From NCBI GenBank assembly GCA_036939355.1, contig JALLAP010001552.1, forward strand, positions 1 through 13,040: a stretch of DNA of 13,040 bases, given 5' to 3'. The notes beneath the pieces were generated by a model. It was not told the DNA's origin. It made no database searches and saw nothing but the letters and a program-made list of their open reading frames with translations. The translations under genes were made by a program, and so were the position numbers. Of this stretch, positions 6,525 to 13,040 are shown piece by piece. The DNA comes from Thalassiosira profunda (lineage: Eukaryota; Bacillariophyta; Thalassiosirophyceae; Thalassiosirales; Thalassiosiraceae). Position 1 is the first letter of the stretch. Each line of letters starts with the position of its first letter.

Positions 6525-8450
6525 TTAAGCATGCTTTCCGCCCTTCTTGATTTCTTGAAGCTCGTCTTCCTCCTCCTCTCCAATGTGTGTTCTCCACGCA
6601 TCGTCGGGCAATTCCGCAATGTGCATCACCCTCTTGCCCATGAAGAATATCCACAAGCACCCCAGGGCGCTCAATGCCATTTGCAGCGGGAAGTACGCGT
6701 CTCTTCCTCCCGTGCAGACCTCCGCGCCATCATCGCCCATCTTGCAGTCCGGTGCAACGGTATACTGCCCAATGAGCCACATTATGACGCTCGATGGCCA
6801 CGTGCCGCCAAGATTTGCAAACGTATTGAGCAACGTCATGTAGCTGCCGCCAATGGCCGGATCCACTCGATGCGCAAAGAAGGTCATTTGCGAGTTAAAC
6901 TGAAGGCTGTGGACGATGGCCTGAAACGCCGTCGACGCGATCAAAAGGGCCCAAAAGAGAAGCCTTGATGCCCCATGCCCCCAACCGAGTATCGAGCCGC
7001 TATCGCCAAGAAACGACCGAGTTGCTAGCAGCATCAGCACGTCCACCAGCGCCACACAGGTCACGCGGAACTTGTAGGCAAACATGAATTGTTTCAGCGG
7101 GCTCCCGTGCCAGATCTTCGTCCCGATGATTGGCACCAGTATCCCCAACGGCAGAATGATCGTCGGACTCAACAGAGCCGTCGTCTGCTTGCTGAGCCCG
7201 AACTCCACTGCCTTCAGAAACTTGACGTTGTCGGAAAGTGCACAAGGCAGCCGGTACGTCAGCAAAATCAGGATGAGGGACTGGACGGCCGGGAGCTTCA
7301 CCACCGCCCAGAGACGGTGATACGTCTCCATGATGCCAATCTCGTACGCGTCGATTTCGTGATCTTCGTCGTCGTCTTCCTCCTCTCGTTGTTTTTTGGG
7401 CAACAATGTCTCCAAGTCAGTGTTTCCCGCTGCGCCACCGTTCCCATAACATGCGCCAACGGTCATGCAATCGCCCCCCTCGATGCTCATATCTATTTCC
7501 CGCTTGAACAACCCCACGAGTACGGTGATGACCAGCATGAATGTTCCCATAAAGCGGACGAAACCACCGAGGCTCACCAACCCGACGCCTGGCTTGCTCG
7601 GCAGTCTCAGGAGCGGACGCCACAGATTTTCGCTGCTCTCCGGATCGTTCAACGCCAAGAAGCCGACGTAGCTCAGGAAATAACCAATGTTTTGCCCGAT
7701 GGAGTTGCAAATGGGCCCCTTCCCGCGGTTCTTCTTGCTGAGCATCGTCAGCGCCCATCCGTCCACTGCAATGTCCTGCGTGGCCATCAAGAAGTAGAGA
7801 GTAAAGAAGAAGAAGGTCACCCCCTGCACGTCCATCGAGTTCGCCCCCTCCACCGCCGCGGCGGCATTGTCCAATCCCAATTCCTGCTCCACGTAATCGC
7901 TTCCCCCGACCATCAACGCCCCGGCAATCAGCTGGATGGGCACCAGCCAGCTCTTCCTCCTCCCAAACCGCTTCGAGAAACAGGCATCGACGATGGGCGC
8001 CCACAGCAATTTGAGGGAGAAGGGCCACGAGCACAGCGCAAAGATGGCTTGCGCATTGTACGCCGTTTTCGTCAGCTCGGCGAGGGAGTGGGCGTGGGAT
8101 CCGGCGGCGTGGGACGCAGCATCTGCAGCCGTAGCAGCGGCGGCTCCGGCGTGGTGCGCGAGCATCTGAACGCGCTGTTGGATCAGGAAGGGAATGGAGG
8201 CGCTGAGGCCCATGGGGATACCCTGTAGCGTGTAGAGGGCCAATAGGAGCGCATAATTGAAGCGATCGTCGTGATCGGCATACGGGTCGGGCGCGGGAGG
8301 GCCACCGCCCCGGGTGTCATCGCCGACGATGGACGACGTGGTCCGGGGGACGTCGAGGTGGGTCTTGGGCGGCCGCTTCATCTCGCCCCCCGACGACGGT
8401 GCAGGTGCAGGGCTCTCGCCTCCCATGTAGGAATATCCTCTCCGCTTCAT
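6525..8450 (-). CDS. SLC33A1: Acetyl-CoA transporter, SLC33A1/AT-1 family
   Basis: A single exon encodes 641 residues from the first in-frame ATG (complement of 8448-8450). The open frame extends further upstream, but only from a TTG at 8588, preceded in frame by a stop. Family hallmarks are clear: ALLLALYTLQGIPMGL in the first membrane segment, KLLWAPIVD, FGRRKSWLVP, TQDIAVDGWALTML (about 224-237) and CNSIGQNIGYFLSYVGFLAL. Roughly 11-12 hydrophobic segments are visible, as in this MFS-like family. Known members import cytosolic acetyl-CoA into the ER lumen for acetylation of glycoproteins and lipids. Differences from the roughly 550-residue animal protein are a longer Pro/Gly-rich N-terminus (1-60), an Ala/His-rich insert after segment 1 (about 98-122) and a loop with an acidic stretch (EEEDDDEDHE, about 356-365). 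The C-terminus is cytosolic-type, charged and acidic then basic. Upstream is a telomere-like tract. Confidence 0.93.
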   Translation of the reverse strand: MKRRGYSYMGGESPAPAPSSGGEMKRPPKTHLDVPRTTSSIVGDDTRGGGPPAPDPYADHDDRFNYALLLALYTLQGIPMGLSASIPFLIQQRVQMLAHHAGAAAATAADAASHAAGSHAHSLAELTKTAYNAQAIFALCSWPFSLKLLWAPIVDACFSKRFGRRKSWLVPIQLIAGALMVGGSDYVEQELGLDNAAAAVEGANSMDVQGVTFFFFTLYFLMATQDIAVDGWALTMLSKKNRGKGPICNSIGQNIGYFLSYVGFLALNDPESSENLWRPLLRLPSKPGVGLVSLGGFVRFMGTFMLVITVLVGLFKREIDMSIEGGDCMTVGACYGNGGAAGNTDLETLLPKKQREEEDDDEDHEIDAYEIGIMETYHRLWAVVKLPAVQSLILILLTYRLPCALSDNVKFLKAVEFGLSKQTTALLSPTIILPLGILVPIIGTKIWHGSPLKQFMFAYKFRVTCVALVDVLMLLATRSFLGDSGSILGWGHGASRLLFWALLIASTAFQAIVHSLQFNSQMTFFAHRVDPAIGGSYMTLLNTFANLGGTWPSSVIMWLIGQYTVAPDCKMGDDGAEVCTGGRDAYFPLQMALSALGCLWIFFMGKRVMHIAELPDDAWRTHIGEEEEDELQEIKKGGKHA

Positions 8451-8726
8451 TCTACGCTGGCGAGTGACAGGAGCGGTGAGGGATGCTCTGCCGGCCAACG
8501 TCGTGTCGGGAGTTGCAACTACGGCCGTGGCGTGGCTGTCCGCCGGGAGGGTAGGGGGAGGGGAGGAAAGTGAAAAGTGAAACGGCAAACGGCACAGAGA
8601 GCGAGATTTTTACTGAAGGCCTCGGTTAGGGTTAGGGTTAGGGTTAGGGTGGGTTACTGTGGGGCTCTTCCTCTCTCCCCAGCGGGCCTGCTCCCTGCTC
8701 CTCCTCTCTAACAAACACCTCAAGCT
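8451..8726 (-). promoter_or_regulatory. 5' region of the acetyl-CoA transporter gene and 3' region of the TPR/SAP gene
   Basis: This 276 bp spacer lies between two tandem minus-strand genes. The part next to the transporter is translatable from a TTG but has no ATG, so it is best read as 5' UTR. A telomere-type tract sits at 8624-8656. On the coding strand it reads as CCCTAA units about 175 bp before the ATG. The remaining stretch to 8726 is presumably the 3' UTR of the TPR/SAP gene. Confidence 0.45.
8624..8656. repeat. Interstitial telomere-like repeat, (TTAGGG)4 plus a degenerate unit
   Basis: Four perfect TTAGGG units run from 8626 to 8649, preceded by GG and followed by TGGGTTA. TTAGGG is a widespread eukaryotic telomere repeat. 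Its position between two intact genes, both continuing on either side, shows it is internal and not a chromosome end. It may be a leftover of a break repaired by telomerase or a promoter telo-box-like element; both readings are inference. Confidence 0.93.
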
Positions 8727-10163
8727 TTATGATGAACTCCCGTCCTTCAAATCGTCCACCAAGCGATCCTGCAATTCCTTCTTCGACCCGCTCACTTTCA
8801 GCTTCCGCTTCTTCAGCTCTCCCTTCAGGTCCACAACGCGCAAGTCCTTGATGCTCTCCCGGAGGCGGTGGTCTATCAAATCCGATGCAGTGATTGTTGA
8901 TGCGTTTTCCTCTCCCTCCCCATTCACTGCCAATTCCACGCCTCCCTCACTGACCGGTTCTGCTATTATGTCGTCGTCCCCTTCCTCCACGTTGAATCCA
9001 CTGTCGCTCTCCTCAAAAAAATCGTCGTCGTCGTACCAATCTCTCACAGTCATATGAATCACTGGAAGCAGATAGGTGATGTCCTGGCTGTTTCCAGTGA
9101 TGCTATTGGCACACGTCTTCAGCGCCATCTTCATGCATTGTTTGCTCTCGTAGACTTGCCCTAACGCATCGTAGTGCAGCCCCAGATAAAACAACGAATG
9201 AAGTTTGTACATTTTGCGGTCCGGCTGCCCACTCAATGATGATCTGCGCTGTTCAGATTCGGGCATCGTCGGCAATGTCGATTTGAGCGAAGACGGGAAC
9301 GCATCTCCGCAGAGAGCTTGGAGTTGGGCCCGGGCCAATGCCACTCCGGCGGAATTGTCACGTAGTGAGTTGGAAAACAGTTGTCGCGCGAGACGCATCA
9401 CCTTCCTCCTCTCGCTGGCGATGTTTTCTTTCTCTGCATGTTCTGGATCCGTTCCATCCTCAACCGGCACCCTCATAAGTTGGATACCTTCATTCTTCTT
9501 CTTGCTCCCGTAAACGTTGTGTATTTTCAACTCGGCCGCGTCCCTCCATATCCTCTCTTCCGACGCGGGTTCCATAAATCTAGATTCGTAGCGAACTGCA
9601 TTCTTGGCCAAAGACTCGGCTGCGCCGTGGTAGTCTTCCAGGTAATATTTGAGCAATCCATCCTGCCACAAATAGGCCTCCGGCTTGATTTGGTACACCT
9701 TGTCGAAATACTCGGACGCCTCTTGAAATCGCAGCATTCGCAAATGTGACAATCCTTCCTCCGTCCAAAGCGCCACATATTTATCGACATTGTTCTCATC
9801 GATGACGCTGTCGTCGTCGCTGCTGCTCAAGGATTGCAGGTATTCCCGCTCTGTTTTTGCAACGTCAATCGGAAGGTCCTGCGCTCCCGGGACGGCCGAA
9901 CTGAGACCGGGGGTTGCAAAGCCCTCCATGCGCCGCTGCTCTTTCCGACGCTGCTCCTCGCGCTTCGCTTTTTGGGCGGCGGACAAATGTTTCGGAGGCT
10001 GATTTGCTTCCTCATCGGCATCGGGCCCGTCGCTCAGGTGGAGTGCCACCGGCTGGCGCACGTGTGTGCTGCACCGTCCAGAGACACACCGCGAAGGGCC
10101 GAACGCAGATGAACGCTCGTTCAAGATCAAGCACACGACGACGGCCAACGATCTGAGCGTCAT
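8727..10163 (-). CDS. Predicted plastid-targeted TPR-like protein with C-terminal SAP domain
   Basis: A single exon encodes 478 residues from ATG (complement of 10161-10163) to TAA. The N-terminus has a short basic start and a hydrophobic core (LAVVVCLIL), then SSA|F at 18-21. A cleavage followed by Phe and a basic Ser/Arg-rich stretch is the signal + transit layout of heterokont plastid precursors. A charged KR/QE-rich helix follows (about 60-80). TPR-like helical pairs are seen at about 127-160 (GLSHLRMLRFQEASEYFDKV), 161-190 and 320-352 (YLGLHYDALGQVYESKQCM). The region with ERIWRDAAELK and LLPVIHMTVRDWY resembles chloroplast TPR proteins known from plants and algae, recalled without a search. 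Residues 439-474 form a SAP motif (LRVVDLKGELKKRKLKVSG, then KKELQDRLV), a helix-turn-helix that usually binds DNA. A role at the plastid nucleoid or transcription machinery is inference. Confidence 0.85.
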   Translation of the reverse strand: MTLRSLAVVVCLILNERSSAFGPSRCVSGRCSTHVRQPVALHLSDGPDADEEANQPPKHLSAAQKAKREEQRRKEQRRMEGFATPGLSSAVPGAQDLPIDVAKTEREYLQSLSSSDDDSVIDENNVDKYVALWTEEGLSHLRMLRFQEASEYFDKVYQIKPEAYLWQDGLLKYYLEDYHGAAESLAKNAVRYESRFMEPASEERIWRDAAELKIHNVYGSKKKNEGIQLMRVPVEDGTDPEHAEKENIASERRKVMRLARQLFSNSLRDNSAGVALARAQLQALCGDAFPSSLKSTLPTMPESEQRRSSLSGQPDRKMYKLHSLFYLGLHYDALGQVYESKQCMKMALKTCANSITGNSQDITYLLPVIHMTVRDWYDDDDFFEESDSGFNVEEGDDDIIAEPVSEGGVELAVNGEGEENASTITASDLIDHRLRESIKDLRVVDLKGELKKRKLKVSGSKKELQDRLVDDLKDGSSS

Positions 10164-10454
10164 GTTTTCCTGATGGGGGACGGCTCGATCGTTGGGTGGC
10201 TGGGCGCGAGGGCGCGTCGCCTCCTTTTCGTGGTGCAGTGTGGGGTGTGATTTGTGATGTGATGATGTTTTGGGTGTGATGAAGATGGTTGGATGGCGGA
10301 TGATGGCGCGCGGGCGTCAAATCCGCGCCCCAAAAAAGATCCGACGTCGCCCCGCACGCCGCACGCAAACGCAAAACAACAAAGCAAAGCATCACCTCCC
10401 CACGACCCCTCAAAAGCAGCGGTAGATTGCACACCATACCTCCTAGCAGCAAGT
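10164..10454. promoter_or_regulatory. Divergent promoter between the plastid TPR/SAP gene and the small membrane protein gene
   Basis: This 291 bp spacer separates two genes pointing away from each other. It holds a GT-rich tract with four TGTGAT words at 10246, 10253, 10258 and 10275 (ATCACA on the other strand) and further GATG words to about 10314. An in-frame ATG at 10293 lies in it, but it has a poor context (T at -3) and would add a low-complexity leader. The more distal part is A-rich (AAAACAACAAAGCAAAGC). Confidence 0.45.
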
Positions 10455-10784
10455 ATGGCGTCTCCGAGCTCATCATCGACGGGGGCACCGCCCGCGTCTC
10501 TCCCATCGACGCCCGCCAAACAAACTCCATCCAACGACGGAGGCGGCATCACGCCCCTCCAAATGGGCCTCGCGGCGGTGATCCTGGGCGCCTCCGCGGG
10601 CCTCACGCTGTACACCAAGCGCACGTCGACGCTCCTGAACCAGCTGGAGCGGTCGTCGAAGAATGCCACGGAGCGCTTCGCCCACGAGAAGACCTTCGCG
10701 CCGTACGGCCCGCGCAAGTTCGGGCCGAAGACGAGGGCGGAGTGGGAGAAGACGCGGAGTCGCTGGGAGAAGGACGATTTGTAG
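10455..10784 (+). CDS. Small single-pass membrane protein of unknown function
   Basis: The chosen ATG (10455) has A at -3 and G at +4, giving 109 residues. An alternative ATG at 10293 in the same frame would give 163 residues with a Pro/Lys/Ser-rich leader. Residues 1-32 are Ser/Pro-rich. One hydrophobic helix follows at about 36-53 (MGLAAVILGASAGLTLYT), then KR, a charged helix, and a Gly/Pro/Lys/Trp-rich tail (FAPYGPRKFGPKTRAEWEK) ending in KDDL. A single helix followed by basic residues and a short charged domain is common in small organelle inner-membrane proteins, but no family is recognised. Note that KDDL resembles an ER-retrieval KDEL-type end. There is no clear signal peptide, so this is probably chance. 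Confidence 0.7.
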   Translation: MASPSSSSTGAPPASLPSTPAKQTPSNDGGGITPLQMGLAAVILGASAGLTLYTKRTSTLLNQLERSSKNATERFAHEKTFAPYGPRKFGPKTRAEWEKTRSRWEKDDL

Positions 10785-10857
10785 GGGATTGCAATGTGGA
10801 GGGTAACAAATAGGGGGAGGGGTAGTTCTTGAGGGGATACGAAGGGACTACATTGCA

Positions 10858-11898
10858 TTAAACAATCAACATCACTGCGCCGATGCCAGCACGTGCGCAC
10901 GGAAACGCCCATTCCCAGCCACGGGAGGCATCGTTGGTGGGGAGAAAGATATCGTACGTCGAGAGCTCGGGCGTTGGCATCATCGTCGGTGCATCGGATG
11001 CAGGGGGGGCCGGGGGATTTGTCTGGTCTTGCGTGGGGATAGACGTGGGCGCGGCTGGGGATACGGGCGCGGTGGGAGATTCCGAAGTGACGTCACCGTC
11101 GTCGAGACGCGACGGAGCGAACGAGGGAGCAGTGGAAACAGAAGGGCTTTGGGACGGCATCACAGTTGCCGGACTGGGAGGCTGCGCGACGCGGAAGACC
11201 AGATCGTCGACGTCGGAGTAGGGGGTGCCCCACAATGGCGTCTCTGTACACGCAGACAGGGCGTATTCTCCGTAGCCGTAGTTGACACGGACTGCCTGGT
11301 ATGCGCCCAAATTGCCTTCAGGAATTGTGAAGTCGCACGAGAACACGGCCATGAAGTCTACGGCGGGGTCGGCCATCTGGGTGCAGATCCATTTCCAGTG
11401 AGCGCCGGCGAAGTAACTGCTGCCGTTGACGCCGACCGGGTGAGATCCCTCATAAGCATCGGAAGCAAAGTAGATGTGCGCCGTCTCTTGGGCGTCGGTC
11501 TTCGTCCTAGACGAGACATCGCTGGCAATGGCGACAGTGGCGTGGATCTGAAGTAGACCACCGGCCGCCATCGGCAGTCCGTCCTTCGATCGAACGATGA
11601 TGCGATTGATATACTCGTCCTGTTGATACACTGCGACGGAATTGTCAGTGCAATTGTCGATGGTGTTGGGCGCGTTGGCCTCGAAGCTTCCCACCCCGGC
11701 AATCATGGAGTCGTCAGTCTGACAAGAAGAGCCGAAATTGTGGCACGTTGGAGCACCAAACGAAGCATCGTACTCTGCCACCAGAGCTTGCGTGTCGTTC
11801 GTATTGTCAGCTTGAGCGAACACCAGACAGAGGAACAGCAGTAGCAGAGTGAACATCGGACCAGCCGAATGGCTTCTTCTTTGCATTGGAGGATGCAT
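10858..11898 (-). CDS. Secreted or surface protein with PS/PT-rich stalk
   Basis: From ATG at 11898 the protein has 346 residues. The open frame begins earlier, at a GTG near 12141 and an ATG at 12000, but the signal peptide (FTLLLLFLCLVFAQA, ending near residue 30) sits properly only with a start at 11898, 11886 or 11856. Residues 31-240 form a Cys-containing ectodomain with six Cys (52, 59, 83, 172, 188, 217) and possible N-glycosylation sites (NDT, NCT, NGS). Residues 240-310 are rich in PS/PT/SP (MPSQSPS, APSFAPS, PTSIPT), a composition common in diatom extracellular and wall-associated proteins. The end (CARAGIGAVMLIV) is weakly hydrophobic and could be a GPI-anchor signal or a short membrane tail; this is uncertain. 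The ectodomain fold is not recognised. Confidence 0.75.
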   Translation of the reverse strand: MHPPMQRRSHSAGPMFTLLLLFLCLVFAQADNTNDTQALVAEYDASFGAPTCHNFGSSCQTDDSMIAGVGSFEANAPNTIDNCTDNSVAVYQQDEYINRIIVRSKDGLPMAAGGLLQIHATVAIASDVSSRTKTDAQETAHIYFASDAYEGSHPVGVNGSSYFAGAHWKWICTQMADPAVDFMAVFSCDFTIPEGNLGAYQAVRVNYGYGEYALSACTETPLWGTPYSDVDDLVFRVAQPPSPATVMPSQSPSVSTAPSFAPSRLDDGDVTSESPTAPVSPAAPTSIPTQDQTNPPAPPASDAPTMMPTPELSTYDIFLPTNDASRGWEWAFPCARAGIGAVMLIV

Positions 11899-12119
11899 TG
11901 TGGATGAGCCTGATGGTGGATGTAAATGATGCGGAGGAAGGAGGGCAGCAAAGTTTAGTCTTGCCGTGGAGAGGGGAGATGGAAAGAGAAAAGTTTGCAT
12001 TCCCTTTTGGATTGTGCTTAAGTTTTCAATCCCTTTGGATTTGTAACAGGTCCCAAACGGAATCCTTCCCTCTAGTGAGGGAACAAATAGATTTCTTAGT
12101 TGCCATTTTTTTTTCGTGC
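11899..12119 (-). promoter_or_regulatory. 5' region of the secreted-protein gene
   Basis: This 221 bp lies between two tandem minus-strand genes. It stays open in the frame of the secreted protein, but translation of it gives no domain and would bury the signal peptide. It includes the 3' UTR of the zinc-knuckle gene, with a T-rich run (A-rich on the coding strand) near 12106-12115, a few bases past its stop. Confidence 0.45.
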
Positions 12120-13040
12120 TCACGCGTCCATAATCATCCACTTGTTGGCGAGAGTGGACTTAGCTTTGGACCGAACGACCAAGGAATCGCCTTTTCTCCT
12201 CCTTTTCCCGCTCGGAGATCCGCCGGAATCAGCTAGAGTAGATGCATTTTCGCGCTTCCTACGCTTCTTTCGGGGAATGGTGTAATCTGATTTGTTTGCT
12301 GTATCACCCCGCAGAATGTCTTTCGGATTGGGCAACTCATCAGATTGAGACCTATCCATTTCAGTGCTGGAAACATCATCCTGGTTGGGCTCGTCTTCCA
12401 CCTCTCCTTCTTCCGTTTCTTCCTCAGTTGCCTCCTTTGGGGGGTATCCCCTCTCGTCGTTCCTCACGTTTTGTACTACCATATTGTCCCGCCTCATGCT
12501 TAGTGCGTCATTTGCTTCGTCGTCGCTCACATAAGAATTCCTTGCAGTGCTTGCATCCCGCATAGAGTTTTTCTGTCGGTAGGTAAGCTTCTTAAATGCG
12601 AGGCCATCTTCCAATTTGTGCCCATTCCTTCCCAATGAAAAAGAAACAGTGTAGATAATTTCGCGGCGCTCTGGCCTGCAACAGAGTACTGTTCCATCAA
12701 TCTCGCCATCCTTCAATTCAACGGTGACTGGGCAGTTGATACCGAAATTGAGGCATTGCTGAGGTAAAAACTGATTGCTTCCGTCCTCCTGCTCGACCTC
12801 GTATAGGAATCTCTCTTTCTTTGGAGACAAATACACAGCTTTGACAACTCCGCTCTGAAAGTTGAAAGAACATCCATCGTAACGAGAAGGCCTAAGATGC
12901 GCATTCTCTGGATTGTGCCAACAATCGGCCGTCTTGTGCCCATGCCTATTGCATTCGTCGCACCGCACTCTCTCGGCCGTATGACTTCTGTCCCTTCTGC
13001 TTCTCACGCAATCCGCTTGGCGATGGCCGCGTTCGCCACA
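12120..13040 (-). CDS. Tandem CCHC zinc-knuckle protein, 5' end outside window
   Basis: The frame runs open from the right edge to TAG... read on the complement it ends at 12120, giving 306 visible residues. A GTG at 13007 is not taken as start because the frame continues to the edge and encodes part of another motif. Visible residues 1-11 are the end of a zinc knuckle (CGERGHRQADC), missing only its first Cys. A complete C-x2-C-x4-H-x4-C knuckle follows at 27-40 (CDECNRHGHKTADC). Next is a beta-strand-like region of about 110 residues with two similar halves (GVVKAVYLS, FLYEVEQEDG; then DGTVLCC, IIYTVSF), possibly a Tudor- or SH3-like pair. The C-terminal third is acidic, then basic, with nuclear-localisation-type clusters PRKKRRKRE and GKRRRKGD. 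CCHC knuckles bind single-stranded nucleic acid. A nuclear RNA- or DNA-binding role is inferred. Confidence 0.78.
   Translation of the reverse strand, partial: CGERGHRQADCVRSRRDRSHTAERVRCDECNRHGHKTADCWHNPENAHLRPSRYDGCSFNFQSGVVKAVYLSPKKERFLYEVEQEDGSNQFLPQQCLNFGINCPVTVELKDGEIDGTVLCCRPERREIIYTVSFSLGRNGHKLEDGLAFKKLTYRQKNSMRDASTARNSYVSDDEANDALSMRRDNMVVQNVRNDERGYPPKEATEEETEEGEVEDEPNQDDVSSTEMDRSQSDELPNPKDILRGDTANKSDYTIPRKKRRKRENASTLADSGGSPSGKRRRKGDSLVVRSKAKSTLANKWMIMDA

Noticed and set aside
7089..8228. Long open frame of 379 codons on the plus strand, opposite the acetyl-CoA transporter
   Set aside because: The minus strand here encodes a clear SLC33A1 family protein. The opposite frame has biased, low-information composition (His/Gln/Arg-rich) and no domain; it is a mirror of GC-rich codon use.
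8451..8588. N-terminal extension of 46 residues on the acetyl-CoA transporter
   Set aside because: It starts at TTG with an in-frame stop just upstream and contains no ATG before 8450. It is better taken as 5' UTR in a eukaryote.
8624..8656. Telomere-like tract as a true chromosome end
   Set aside because: Only four units are present and intact genes lie on both sides, so it is interstitial.
10770..10784. C-terminal KDDL of the small membrane protein as an ER-retrieval signal
   Set aside because: There is no signal peptide, and one charged end of four residues is weak evidence. Chance is more likely.
10160..10912. Minus-strand frame of about 250 codons covering the small membrane protein gene
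   Set aside because: It overlaps the divergent promoter and the plus-strand gene, has Arg/Ser/Pro-rich content and no motif. The plus-strand reading has a strong ATG context and a clear membrane helix.
11899..12141. N-terminal extension of the secreted protein up to a GTG near 12141 or an ATG at 12000
   Set aside because: It would place the signal peptide 50 to 100 residues inside the protein, and its GTG end overlaps the stop of the next gene. A start at 11898 or slightly downstream fits secretion.
1..13040. tRNA, rRNA, CRISPR arrays, insertion sequences, operon-type gene clusters
   Set aside because: Read on both strands by eye, no tRNA-like arms, spaced repeats, transposase frames with terminal repeats, or Shine-Dalgarno-led tandem frames were seen. 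The introns point to a nuclear eukaryotic genome.

Overview
The window looks like nuclear DNA of a photosynthetic stramenopile, most likely a centric diatom with a GC-rich, gene-dense genome. The basis is indirect. Genes carry short GT-AG spliceosomal introns (70 to 232 bp). One protein starts with a signal peptide followed by an A|F cleavage context typical of heterokont plastid precursors. One secreted protein has the PS/PT-rich stalk common in diatom surface proteins. BRCT domains have the RFC1-like form, and a short TTAGGG telomere-type tract is present. No prokaryotic operon, phage, CRISPR or tRNA signal was seen. The species cannot be named from this alone.

Layout from left to right. 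The end of a plus-strand reading frame (2-208) is followed by a five-exon plus-strand gene (454-2742). That gene encodes an unusual fusion of a J domain, a PARP-type zinc finger and two BRCT domains. It converges on a single-exon minus-strand F-box/LRR gene (2872-4191). A 545 bp divergent spacer with a 28 bp direct repeat separates the F-box gene from a three-exon plus-strand GRIP-domain golgin (4737-6452). The golgin converges, with only 72 bp between stops, on a minus-strand acetyl-CoA transporter of the SLC33A1 family (6525-8450). Upstream of the transporter lies an interstitial (TTAGGG)4 tract, and then a minus-strand gene for a predicted plastid TPR + SAP protein (8727-10163). A 291 bp divergent spacer leads to a small plus-strand membrane protein (10455-10784). 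This converges, with 73 bp between stops, on a minus-strand secreted PS/PT-rich protein (10858-11898). The last gene is a minus-strand tandem zinc-knuckle protein (12120-13040) whose 5' end lies beyond the window.

The genes look like ordinary neighbours from unrelated pathways: DNA damage or chaperone, ubiquitin ligase, Golgi tethering, ER acetyl-CoA import, plastid biogenesis and cell surface. They do not look like one co-operating cluster. The strongest candidate for something new is the J / PARP-finger / double-BRCT protein. Its HPD motif is created only by splicing intron 1, and its two BRCT units, though near-copies, have introns at different places.

Start codons were chosen as ATG only. 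Several long open frames here begin at GTG or TTG and were trimmed to the first plausible ATG.
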